Origin: JAIXRY01 sp031972855
GTDB lineage: Bacteria > Patescibacteriota > Minisyncoccia > Phycocordibacterales > UBA9973
Assembly: GCA_031972855.1 (NCBI GenBank)
Contig: DALYDY010000002.1
Location: 107,392 to 171,391 of the forward strand
Direction of reading: 5' to 3'
Length of the DNA: 64,000 nt
Shown: positions 57,358 to 64,000 of the stretch, in pieces
How positions within the stretch are numbered: the stretch's first letter is position 1
Layout: each line of letters opens with the position of its first letter
Notes under the pieces: model-generated
What the model saw: only the letters and a program-made list of their open reading frames with translations
Databases searched by the model: none
Told to the model about the DNA's origin: nothing
Program-made: the position numbers and the translations under genes

Positions 57358-57780
57358 ATGGAAAAAGAAATAAATAATATTTTATATGTTGGAAACATAA
57401 AAATAGATATGGAAAGATTAAAGAACAAATTACAAACTGAAAAAAGTTACTTGAATCTAAAAGATAAGTTTAAAAATATCCAAGATGTAATTGCATATTT
57501 TTTAACAAGAAAAAAAACTAGAGAAAATAATTTTTATTTATTATATTTAGTAGCTTATACATATCAATGGACTTTAATAGATTTGCAAAAATCTATGGAT
57601 GAAGAAGTTTTTAATGAATATCTTAAAACAAAAAGAAACATTAAAAATAAAGAATACGAGGCTTTGGAACAAATAATTGGGAAAATACAAAAACCAAAAA
57701 AAGAAGAATTACTAGTTCCTACCTATGAATACAACTTAGAAAAATTTTGTCGTAACTGGCATCAACCTTGTGATTTATAA
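57358..57780 (+). CDS. Uncharacterised helical protein (140 residues)
   Basis: The protein is lysine- and glutamate-rich, predicted helical, with a conserved-looking aromatic core (FYLLYLVAYTYQWTLIDLQKSMDEEVFNEYL) and one Cys near each end of the C-terminal segment (FCRNWHQPCDL). No family is recognised. It is a single-gene unit; an imperfect GATCC/GGATT terminator follows at ~57783-57805. Confidence 0.5.
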   Translation: MEKEINNILYVGNIKIDMERLKNKLQTEKSYLNLKDKFKNIQDVIAYFLTRKKTRENNFYLLYLVAYTYQWTLIDLQKSMDEEVFNEYLKTKRNIKNKEYEALEQIIGKIQKPKKEELLVPTYEYNLEKFCRNWHQPCDL

Positions 57781-57848
57781 ATAAGATCCACATAAAGGGA
57801 TTTTTTATTTCTTTTATTATTTGTTAAATGATAAAAGAAAATGGATTT

Positions 57849-57878
57849 AAAGTACCGCTATTGCGGTACTTTTTTATT
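57849..57878 (+). terminator. Second terminator after the 140-residue gene
   Basis: AAAGTACCGC and GCGGTACTTT pair around a 4-nt loop, followed by TTTTTATTTT. Confidence 0.85.
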
Positions 57879-57963
57879 TTGCCTTTCTGTCTAGTAACAC
57901 CCCTATTTCATCCCATTAGAAATATAAGTTGACGAGCATCTTATTTCTAACGGGACAAGTCAC

Positions 57964-60066
57964 TTATTTTTTATTTGTTTTATCCATTCTTTCGATGAGT
58001 ATCGAGATTTCATCTCGCAATATAGCTGCCGTTTCGAAGTCTAGTGCCTTCACAGCGTCTTTCATTGCCTTCTCTTTTATTTTTATAATCTTGTCATAGA
58101 CCAAACCTTCACGTTCTTCATCAGATAATTTTGCAAGACTTCCTTTCTTACCCTCCTTTGAAAGTGTGTTTTTGAATAATTCTATATCAAGAGCAAGTTC
58201 TGCATTCACAGCTTTACCATGAGTAGATTCAAAAGCTTCCGTAATATCATGAATTTTTTTCAAAATAGTTTTTGGAGTTATTCCATGTTTTTTGTTATAC
58301 GCAAGCTGAATATTACGACGACGTGTTGTCTCACCTATTGCACGTTCAAGTGAGCCTGTCATCTTATCAGCATAGACAATCACTCGCCCTTCAGAATTAC
58401 GTGCTGCACGGCCGATAGTTTGAATAAGAGATGTTTCAGAACGAAGGAAGCCTTCTTTGTCAGCGTCGAGTATTCCAATCAAAGCAACTTCAGGCAAATC
58501 CAAGCCCTCGCGGAGCAAGTTCACACCCACAAGCACATCGAAGTCTCCTTTGCGGAATTGTGTAAGTATTTGAATACGCTCAATCGTCTTGATTTCACTA
58601 TGAAGATATTCTGCTTTTATTCCTCTATCTTTGAGATATACAGACAAGTCTTCAGCCATTTTCTTTGTAAGAGTTGTCGCAAGAACTCGAAAACCTTTCT
58701 TGATAGTCTTTTCGGCTTCAAGAATAAAATCTTGAACTTGACCTATATACTCACCACTTGGAGTAACAGGCTTAATACTAACCTCAGGATCTATTAGACC
58801 TGTTGGGCGAATAATCTGCTCTACAATCTTAGAACTTTCTTCTCTTTCATAAGTACTTGGTGTTGCAGATACATATACCACCTGTCCGATTCTCTCTGCG
58901 AATTCTGGATATTTTAGAGGTCTATTGTCTTTTGCGGATGGAAGTCTGAATCCAAAATCAACAAGAGTCTTCTTACGAGAAGCATCTCCTGCATACATTC
59001 CTTGGAGTTGTGGGAGTGTTACGTGTGATTCATCAATAAATGTTATAAATTCTGGATTACCTTTTTTGTCGTGAGGAAAATATGAAATCAATGTTTCTGG
59101 TGGTTCACCTTCTTTTTTACCAGATAGGACACGAGAATAGTTTTCGATACCATTACAGTATCCTACTTCACGTATCATTGCGAGATCATAATTCGTTCTT
59201 CTTTTTATTCTTTCGGCTTCTAGAAGCTTTCCTTCTTTTTCAAAAAATTTTAATTGAGCATCCAATTCTTTTTTAATATCTTTTATAGCCTTTTCTTTTT
59301 TATCGTCAGCTGTTATGAAGTGCTTCGCAGGGAAAACAAAAAGATGCTCGCAGTCTTTTATAATTGTAGAAGACACAGCATCAATCGCTATTATGGATTC
59401 AACCTTATCACCTTTTAGATTTATCTGATACATAATTGTCTCAGATACAGGCATCAATTCTATTCTATTTCCAATCACGCGGAATTGTGCTGGAGAAAGG
59501 TCGGCTTGTGTACGAGTAAAATGAATTTCGATCAATCTTTTCATCAGATCGTTTCTTTCTATTTTCATTCCCTTTTCAATTTTTAGATTTACACTCTCAT
59601 ATTCCTTTGGACTACCTAGACCGTAGATACATGATACAGAAGCCACAATAATCACATCTTTGCGTGTAAGAAGTGCCTGGGTTGTAGCGTGGCGAAGACG
59701 GTCAATCTCTTTGTTGATTTGAGCATCCTTTTCTATATATGTATCAGACGCTGGCATATATGCCTCTGGCTGATAGTAGTCGTAATATGAGACAAAATAG
59801 TGCACAGCAGCATCAGGGAAAAATTCTCGGAATTCTTGAGCGAGTTGAGCTGCGAGAGTTTTGTTGTGAGCAATTATTAGAGATGGCTTATTTATCTGCT
59901 GTATAACATTCGCAACAGTGAATGTCTTACCTGTACCTGTCGCTCCAAGAAGTGTTTGCTTTTGGAGACCATCTTCTATCCCTTTTACCAACTCTGAAAT
60001 AGCGACAGGCTGATCGCCGCCTGGTTTGTAATTACTCTTAAGTTTGAATATTGATTCTTTAGCCAT
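57964..60066 (-). CDS. uvrB: Excinuclease ABC subunit B
   Basis: The 700-residue helicase-like protein has Walker A LLGATGTGKTFTVANV, the damage-probing beta-hairpin YYDYYQPEAYMPASDTYIEKD, the helicase motifs FIDESHVTLPQ and LIGILDADKEGFLRSETSLIQTIGRAARN, and a C-terminal UVR motif (ALDFETAAILRDEI) that binds UvrC. It verifies lesions delivered by UvrA. The length is slightly above E. coli UvrB (673). Confidence 0.97.
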   Translation of the reverse strand: MAKESIFKLKSNYKPGGDQPVAISELVKGIEDGLQKQTLLGATGTGKTFTVANVIQQINKPSLIIAHNKTLAAQLAQEFREFFPDAAVHYFVSYYDYYQPEAYMPASDTYIEKDAQINKEIDRLRHATTQALLTRKDVIIVASVSCIYGLGSPKEYESVNLKIEKGMKIERNDLMKRLIEIHFTRTQADLSPAQFRVIGNRIELMPVSETIMYQINLKGDKVESIIAIDAVSSTIIKDCEHLFVFPAKHFITADDKKEKAIKDIKKELDAQLKFFEKEGKLLEAERIKRRTNYDLAMIREVGYCNGIENYSRVLSGKKEGEPPETLISYFPHDKKGNPEFITFIDESHVTLPQLQGMYAGDASRKKTLVDFGFRLPSAKDNRPLKYPEFAERIGQVVYVSATPSTYEREESSKIVEQIIRPTGLIDPEVSIKPVTPSGEYIGQVQDFILEAEKTIKKGFRVLATTLTKKMAEDLSVYLKDRGIKAEYLHSEIKTIERIQILTQFRKGDFDVLVGVNLLREGLDLPEVALIGILDADKEGFLRSETSLIQTIGRAARNSEGRVIVYADKMTGSLERAIGETTRRRNIQLAYNKKHGITPKTILKKIHDITEAFESTHGKAVNAELALDIELFKNTLSKEGKKGSLAKLSDEEREGLVYDKIIKIKEKAMKDAVKALDFETAAILRDEISILIERMDKTNKK

Positions 60067-60101
60067 TTATACATATAAGAATACGCTATTTTGGGAAATA
60101 A

Positions 60102-60124
60102 AAAAAGCCATTTTACGGCTTTTT
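60102..60124. terminator. Terminator overlapping the 60113 gene stop
   Basis: AAAAAGCC and GGCTTTTT pair around a loop; the stop codon of the minus-strand gene (60113-60115) lies in it. Confidence 0.8.
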
Positions 60125-60435
60125 AAAAGAGAAGAATCTTTTAATTAAATCTGATCTTCTCCATTTTTCAATAACTTTTTCTTGAGTTGGTTTTAATGAT
60201 CCATATACTGCTAAAGTATACTCATCAGAAGAAATTTTATTTCCTTGTTTCATTTTATTATAAAGAATTAGAAAATCTTTCTTCGAAACTCCTCCATAAG
60301 AATAAGGAGCAAAAGGATTAAAAGTGTCCCAACCATGAGCAAAATTTAAAACTTTTTCTCTAAAAAAAATTGAATAAAAAAGTAATACAAAATTTTAAAC
60401 AAAAATCCACTGACTACAAATAAAATATTTTTCAT
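60113..60435 (-). CDS. Uncharacterised membrane-anchored protein, frameshifted at a T8 run
   Basis: The ATG at 60435 opens a frame of ~29 codons with a hydrophobic segment (MKNILFVVSGFLFKILYYFFIQFF) that stops after an eight-base run (60362-60369, T8 in the mRNA sense). A second frame continues from the run: REKVLNFAHGWDTFNPFAPYSYGG ... DEYTLAVYGSLKPTQEKVIEKWRRSDL ... to TAA 60113-60115. One extra T (nine) would join them into a ~107-residue protein. The terminator at the end supports a single gene. Family unknown. Confidence 0.6.
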
Positions 60436-60484
60436 ATTAATTTATTATTTTAATAATTAAAGCATAGTAAAAGAAGAAAGCCAA

Positions 60485-60524
60485 ATAAAAAACCGAGCCT
60501 CACAGTATATTAGAGGTCTCGGTT
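60485..60524 (-). terminator. Terminator of the 23S-domain-I-like RNA
   Basis: On the minus strand AACCGAGACCTC pairs with GAGGCTCGGTT (one bulge) and is followed by a T6 run. Confidence 0.85.
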
Positions 60525-60920
60525 TTAAAAATTTCAGGCTTTAGCCTTACCGGATGGTGCCGGCAGATTCGGACAAGGCGTCTCCGACCTTATCCTACTC
60601 AGGATACTCCCGAGGGAGTCCTTCAACCCCATTTAAGAGTTTCGTATCATAAACATCTTTTATGGTTTGGGCTATTCTACTTTCGCTCGCCACTACTCAT
60701 AGAATTTACTTGAATTTAATTTGCGTACTTAGATATTTCAGTTCTGCAATTCAAGTATTCTGAAATTTTATTAAGAACAACCCTATCAAAAAATATAAAC
60801 ATCTTTTGCAGGTATAGGTAATCATTATTACTCATATCTTTTCCGTAATTATTTTTCCGAAACCAATTCAAAAGAATTTGGTTTCCTTTATGTTCGGACG
60901 ATTGTAAGTAATAATCTATT
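60485..60920 (-). ncRNA. Stand-alone RNA resembling 23S rRNA domain I
   Basis: On the minus strand, segments match the 5' part of 23S rRNA in order. CGTCCGAAC...GGAAACC occurs near 60880-60900. GAACTGAAATATCTAAGTAC lies near 60725-60745 and AGTAGTGGCGAGCGAAAG near 60680-60700. AATAGCCCAAACC, GGGGTTGAAGGAC and GAATCTGCCGGCACCATC...GGTAAGGCTAAA follow. The first ~75 nt of 23S and about 40 nt before the GAGTAGG segment are missing, and the match stops at 60537. Stems carry compensatory changes (ATTCTA/TAGAAT around the GCGAGCGAA loop; CTTGAATT/AATTCAAG around the CTGAAATATC loop). Promoter and terminator are separate. Confidence 0.75.
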
Positions 60921-60923
60921 CAA

Positions 60924-60951
60924 AGAATACCACTTAAAATTAATTTTGCAA
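60924..60951 (-). promoter_or_regulatory. Promoter of the 23S-domain-I-like RNA
   Basis: On the minus strand TTGCAA (60946-60951), a 16-bp spacer, and TATTCT (60924-60929); start expected near 60917. Confidence 0.55.
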
Positions 60952-60952
60952 A

Positions 60953-60990
60953 TACAAAAACAAAGAGGCCACGAACATAAGTTCGTGGCC
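60953..60990 (-). terminator. Terminator of the structured RNA gene
   Basis: Perfect 10-bp arms with an ATAA (TTAT on the minus strand) loop, followed by TCTTTGTTTTT. Confidence 0.88.
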
Positions 60991-61228
60991 GTAAATCCTT
61001 TGAGACAGTTTTTGCATGCTTTCACAAAAAGGTAAATACCTATTTGTTACTTGGAGTTTTAAAATAAATTTGAAATATATATCAAACCCCAAAAGAACTT
61101 TTCTGATAACTGATTTTTCACAACCCCCGCTGACAATAATATCAACACTAAACCAGAAGCTCTATAATAAAAACTGCGCTCTCACTATCGTTCGTTCGAT
61201 TCAAACGAATACTCAAAGAACTTAACTA
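60960..61228 (-). ncRNA. Structured RNA gene, possibly 6S-like
   Basis: A very strong promoter lies just upstream. The transcript's 5' region TTCTTTGAG (61212-61220) pairs with CTCAAAGGA near its 3' end (60996-61004), closing a ~225-nt domain that contains several internal hairpins (TTCGTT/AACGAA, AGGTA/TACCT, TTTGA/TCAAA). A 10-bp GGCCACGAAC/GTTCGTGGCC terminator follows at 60967-60990. A long closed rod with strong expression fits 6S RNA, but I see no diagnostic bubble sequence. No reading frame is credible. Confidence 0.6.
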
Positions 61229-61234
61229 ACAAGT

Positions 61235-61263
61235 ATTATAGCATATATAAAATAAAAAAGCAA
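61235..61263 (-). promoter_or_regulatory. Strong promoter of the structured RNA gene
   Basis: On the minus strand TTGCTT (61258-61263), a 17-bp spacer ending TGC (extended -10), and TATAAT (61235-61240). Confidence 0.82.
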
Positions 61264-61345
61264 GTGTTTCGTACGTTTTAGTCATATTTCCCAAATAAAC
61301 CTTATATACATTCGTTTTACTTCATAACTATGATAAAATTATCTC

Positions 61346-62395
61346 ATGACAACAATCCTTATAATCCTCTCGATTCTCGTTATTATACTTATAGTTTTTG
61401 TAAGTATAACCCTCTCAAAAATATCAAATAAACAAGATGTTAAGGAAGATAATACAGGACTTCAGCTTCTTCTTTCTCAAATGCAAGAACTCTCTCGTGT
61501 AGTAGATGAGAAAATCGGCGAGAATAATAAAAGCAACATAACTCAAGCCACCGAATCCCAAAAGCTCATTCGTGATATTACCGAGAAACTCACCCGCCTC
61601 GATGAGACCAACAAACAAGTAGTATCATTCGCCGACCAACTCAAAAATCTCCAAGACATCTTGAAAAATCCAAAGCAACGCGGAATATTAGGTGAATATT
61701 ATCTCGAAACACTTTTGAAAAACGTCCTCCCTACTGGAAGCTATCAGATGCAATATACTTTTCCAGATGGAAATATTGTTGATGCTGTTGTTTTCGTCAA
61801 AGACAAGATTATCCCTATCGACTCAAAATTCTCTCTTGAGAATTATAATCGTATTTCAGAGACGAATGACCCCGCCGAGAAAGAACGTTTTGAAAAAATA
61901 TTCTTGAATGATTTGAAAAACAGAATTGTAGAGACTTCAAAATATATTAAGCCAAATGACAATACAATGGACTTCGCATTTATGTTCATCCCACACGAAG
62001 CAATATATTATGATCTTCTAGTAAACAAAATCGGTGCTGTAACAGAAGATACAGAGAATCTCATTCAACGTGCCGCTGGTAAATACAAAGTTATAATAGT
62101 ATCTCCTACTTCATTCCTCGCATATCTACAAACAGTCCTCCAAGGCTTAAAGGCTATGCAGATAGAAGAAAGTGCTAAAGATATTGTGAAGCGAGTAGAA
62201 GAGCTCGGAAAACATTTGAAAGTATATGAGGAATACCACAACAAGTTAGGTGGAAGTCTTGGAACAGTAATAAATCACTACAATAACTCAGGAAAAGAAC
62301 TCAAGAAGATAGACAAAGACGTGACTCGTATAACAGGTACATCTCCAGAACTCGAAACAATCCTTTTGGATAAAATAGAGAGTGATGATGAATAA
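61346..62395 (+). CDS. rmuC: DNA recombination protein RmuC
   Basis: The 349-residue protein has an N-terminal membrane anchor (residues 3-23), a coiled coil (~30-105), and the RmuC nuclease-like domain: QRGILGEYYLETLLKNVLP, GNIVDAVVFVKDKIIPIDSKFSLENY (PD-(D/E)XK-type core) and DFAFMFIPHEAIYYDLL. RmuC limits DNA inversions at short inverted repeats, fitting in a genome so rich in palindromes. TAAAAT lies 6 nt before the ATG. Confidence 0.92.
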   Translation: MTTILIILSILVIILIVFVSITLSKISNKQDVKEDNTGLQLLLSQMQELSRVVDEKIGENNKSNITQATESQKLIRDITEKLTRLDETNKQVVSFADQLKNLQDILKNPKQRGILGEYYLETLLKNVLPTGSYQMQYTFPDGNIVDAVVFVKDKIIPIDSKFSLENYNRISETNDPAEKERFEKIFLNDLKNRIVETSKYIKPNDNTMDFAFMFIPHEAIYYDLLVNKIGAVTEDTENLIQRAAGKYKVIIVSPTSFLAYLQTVLQGLKAMQIEESAKDIVKRVEELGKHLKVYEEYHNKLGGSLGTVINHYNNSGKELKKIDKDVTRITGTSPELETILLDKIESDDE

Positions 62396-62396
62396 T

Positions 62397-62424
62397 AAAA
62401 AGACCTCATAAGAGGTCTTTTTAT
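62397..62424. terminator. Terminator after rmuC
   Basis: AAAAAGACCTC and GAGGTCTTTTT form an 11-bp stem with a 4-nt loop. Confidence 0.9.
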
Positions 62425-62463
62425 TATTTTTTTCTAGTTATCAGCTTATTACTTTTTTGAATC

Positions 62464-62961
62464 CTATAAATTATCAATCTTACTTTGAATATAGTTAGTA
62501 AAATATCCTTTATATCTTTCTTGTAGTTGTGGTTTCATCCAATCTTTTCCTGTAATTATACGGCGACAATTTAATGAACCACAATTACATTCCATAGACA
62601 TACTGTCGTTAGCTATCATAGCATAATCAAGTGTAAGTTCTTCATTTGGTTGAATATCTCTAAAAGCGACAACTGTATCTTCTCCAAGCATTCCTACATT
62701 TGGATCGCATGAATAATTAATATAAATCATACTTTTTTCAAAATCTTCATTTGAGCTAGGTGCAATATATGTATCATCACTGACTTGCAATCCAACACCA
62801 CCTCCAATATTATTATCTTTAAGAAATTTACTTGAAAGTATTTCTCCTTTCTTAATTGCAATAACTTCATCTTTCTTTATAAAATCTACAGCAAAAAATC
62901 CCTTTTTATGAATTCTACTTTCTAATCCTTTTCTTGTTTTTGGAGATATGAATGATTCCAT
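62464..62961 (-). CDS. SET domain protein (lysine methyltransferase-like)
   Basis: The 165-residue protein is a minimal SET domain: GLESRIHKKGFFAVDFIKKDEVIAIKKGEIL, the knot motif YINYSCDPNVGML (NHSCxPN type, here NYSCDPN), EELTLDYAM and a post-SET-like cysteine cluster CNCGSLNCRR. SET enzymes methylate protein lysines using SAM. The target is unknown; such genes are eukaryote-like and sporadic in bacteria, suggesting past transfer. Confidence 0.87.
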   Translation of the reverse strand: MESFISPKTRKGLESRIHKKGFFAVDFIKKDEVIAIKKGEILSSKFLKDNNIGGGVGLQVSDDTYIAPSSNEDFEKSMIYINYSCDPNVGMLGEDTVVAFRDIQPNEELTLDYAMIANDSMSMECNCGSLNCRRIITGKDWMKPQLQERYKGYFTNYIQSKIDNL

Positions 62962-62983
62962 ACTTTATATGATTATAGCGTTT

Positions 62984-63826
62984 TTATTCTTTCGTTAGAG
63001 TTAATTCACCAGAACTAAGTATCGATGAAATTAATAAACAAAGTAAATGTGTGTAACCTACTGCTTCATAACTGGTAGTGATATTACTTTTTATAGGATT
63101 ATGAGTATTGTAATTTCGTATAATACGTGAATTATTTATTGACCATAAAATCTCAGAGTCCATTGAATATTTATTATAAATAGACTTATTATCATGAGCA
63201 GTTTGAATTTTTGGTTTTAAATCTTTTTGACTTGCTAATTCTGGTATCTGACTTAAAATTAAATCTGTTGATGTAACTATAGGTGTCAACATTGAATTTA
63301 CATCATCTTTTTCAAATGCAACCTGTATTGCACTGAGAGACAGAGAAAGACCTTTTGTCTCTTTATATTTTTCTAGTTCTGTAACTAAGATTTTAGGAAC
63401 AATATTATTTTGATCTTTATATGTATCAATAAGATTTTGTGCTACCTTAAATGCTACTAATATTGGAGTCATTTTAACCACACCTCCTGATTTACCAGTT
63501 AATATATTACCTGGATTAATTATGTAGCCATTACCAACAAATTCAAACGGACCAATAAAACTTTCTTTTTCTTCTTCTTCGTAACTTTGATTTGTTGAGT
63601 AAACAATATCTGGTATTTTTTTTCCTTTTACACTAACATGTTCCATTTTTGTTAAAAAATATGCCACTATATTTTGTGGAACATTTACTTCTGTAAAATG
63701 AACAATGCAGTTTGCTATCCATTCTCTAATAACAGTACCTGTAACAGGTTCTGTGTTCTCCAGAAATCTGAGCAGATTTTCTTGAGTGTTATTCCATTTT
63801 TTTATTTGTAAAATTTTAATGGTCAT
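62984..63826 (-). CDS. Uncharacterised protein (280 residues)
   Basis: The protein appears soluble and mixed alpha/beta, with a central VKMTPILVAFKVAQNLIDTYKDQN helix and a C-terminal YEAVGYTHLLCLLISSILSSGEL hydrophobic helix. A resemblance to C-terminal parts of abortive-infection proteins is weak and not claimed. TATAAA lies 7 nt before the ATG. It is adjacent to the SET gene (22 nt) and may be co-transcribed with it. Confidence 0.5.
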   Translation of the reverse strand: MTIKILQIKKWNNTQENLLRFLENTEPVTGTVIREWIANCIVHFTEVNVPQNIVAYFLTKMEHVSVKGKKIPDIVYSTNQSYEEEEKESFIGPFEFVGNGYIINPGNILTGKSGGVVKMTPILVAFKVAQNLIDTYKDQNNIVPKILVTELEKYKETKGLSLSLSAIQVAFEKDDVNSMLTPIVTSTDLILSQIPELASQKDLKPKIQTAHDNKSIYNKYSMDSEILWSINNSRIIRNYNTHNPIKSNITTSYEAVGYTHLLCLLISSILSSGELTLTKE

Positions 63827-63950
63827 AATATTTTTTATACCTCTAGTTCTAACACGAATTAGTGAGCCACAATAATTTATTCGCCGTCGCTCATAAATTT
63901 TCCAGCCCCGGACTCAGCTTTTTTCTTGCTAGAAAAATATGCTTCCGTCT

Positions 63951-64000
63951 TCACACTTCGCTCGTATACAAAGCAGTTTGTATACTTTGCACTCGTGTGA
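63951..64000. other. Nested hairpin with a GCAG loop at the window end
   Basis: GTATACAAA (63964-63972) and TTTGTATAC (63977-63985) enclose a GCAG loop flanked by A and T. This is the same AAGCAGTT centre as in both hairpin-array copies. TCACAC (63951-63956) and GTGTGA (63995-64000) close it. The element is cut by the window edge. Nothing else is seen in 63827-63950 apart from a TTTTTC/GAAAAA hairpin. Confidence 0.5.

Noticed and set aside
60485..60920. Annotating this stretch as a 23S rRNA gene
   Set aside because: Only domain I is represented, with the 5' end and an internal part missing, and a terminator ends it; calling it rRNA would be misleading.
60960..61228. tmRNA, RNase P RNA or SRP RNA
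   Set aside because: I looked for a tRNA-like end with a tag frame, the GAGGAAAGUC/ACAGAAA RNase P blocks and the SRP GGAA-loop helix and saw none.

Overview
The window looks like chromosome from a Candidate Phyla Radiation bacterium, most likely of the Parcubacteria type. It is AT-rich and densely packed with short genes. Many proteins are short for their families (UvrC without its HhH end, a minimal MGMT, RF1 of 324 residues), and small unknown proteins are common. Biosynthesis genes are almost absent, while the lower half of central carbon metabolism is present. TGA serves as a stop codon (for example at 43394 and 10981). This placement is inferred from gene content; no complete rRNA is available to confirm it.

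Layout. 1-3.6 kb: Fic-like tail, DUF262-HNH nuclease, HNH nuclease frameshifted at a T8 run, DedA protein, DUF1398 protein, DUF2726 nuclease-like protein. 3.7-13.6 kb: small genes, Nudix, GNAT, EngB, secreted cytochrome b5-like protein, MGMT, rhodanese, LexA with an SOS box inside its promoter, MazG. 13.6-21.5 kb: TspO, TrhO, MFS pump, phosphoesterase, PspC, an ECF sigma/putative anti-sigma/secreted-repeat cluster, EVE protein. 22-34 kb: CAP protein, bL27, bL9, CtpA, RsmI, tRNA-Ile flanked by tRNA half-copies, RF1, bL31, coiled-coil transglycosylase, bL25, FAD dehydrogenase, FBP aldolase, TMEM175-like channel, PfkB kinase. 34-45 kb: split transketolase, ribulose-P epimerase, RpiB, AviRa-like methyltransferase, DEAD helicase, an ABC exporter behind a leader-peptide attenuator, GAPDH. 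45-61 kb: receiver protein, CHC2 zinc finger, nucleotidyltransferase, two copies of a covarying hairpin array (one joined to tRNA-Ala), Ddl-like ligase, UvrC, UvrA, UvrB, and single-gene cassettes. 60.4-61.3 kb: two tandem RNA genes. 61.3-64 kb: RmuC, SET-domain protein, unknown protein.

How the genes work together. Transketolase, epimerase, RpiB, class II aldolase, PfkB kinase and GAPDH give a non-oxidative pentose phosphate route into lower glycolysis. UvrA, UvrB, UvrC, LexA, MGMT and RmuC form a repair set. bL9, bL25, bL27, bL31, RF1, RsmI, EngB, TrhO and the AviRa-like enzyme serve translation.

Most notable signals. (1) A stand-alone RNA gene on the minus strand (about 60485-60920) resembles domain I of 23S rRNA. 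Its loops are conserved and its stems have changed in a compensatory way, and it has its own promoter and terminator. (2) A hairpin-array element occurs at 47.8 and 49.9 kb, with compensatory changes between copies, and is joined to the tRNA-Ala 3' end. (3) A leaderless 32-codon leader peptide followed by a terminator precedes an ABC exporter. (4) Most first genes have a -10 hexamer 6-9 nt before the start codon, implying leaderless mRNAs. (5) Three genes are each broken at an 8-base homopolymer.
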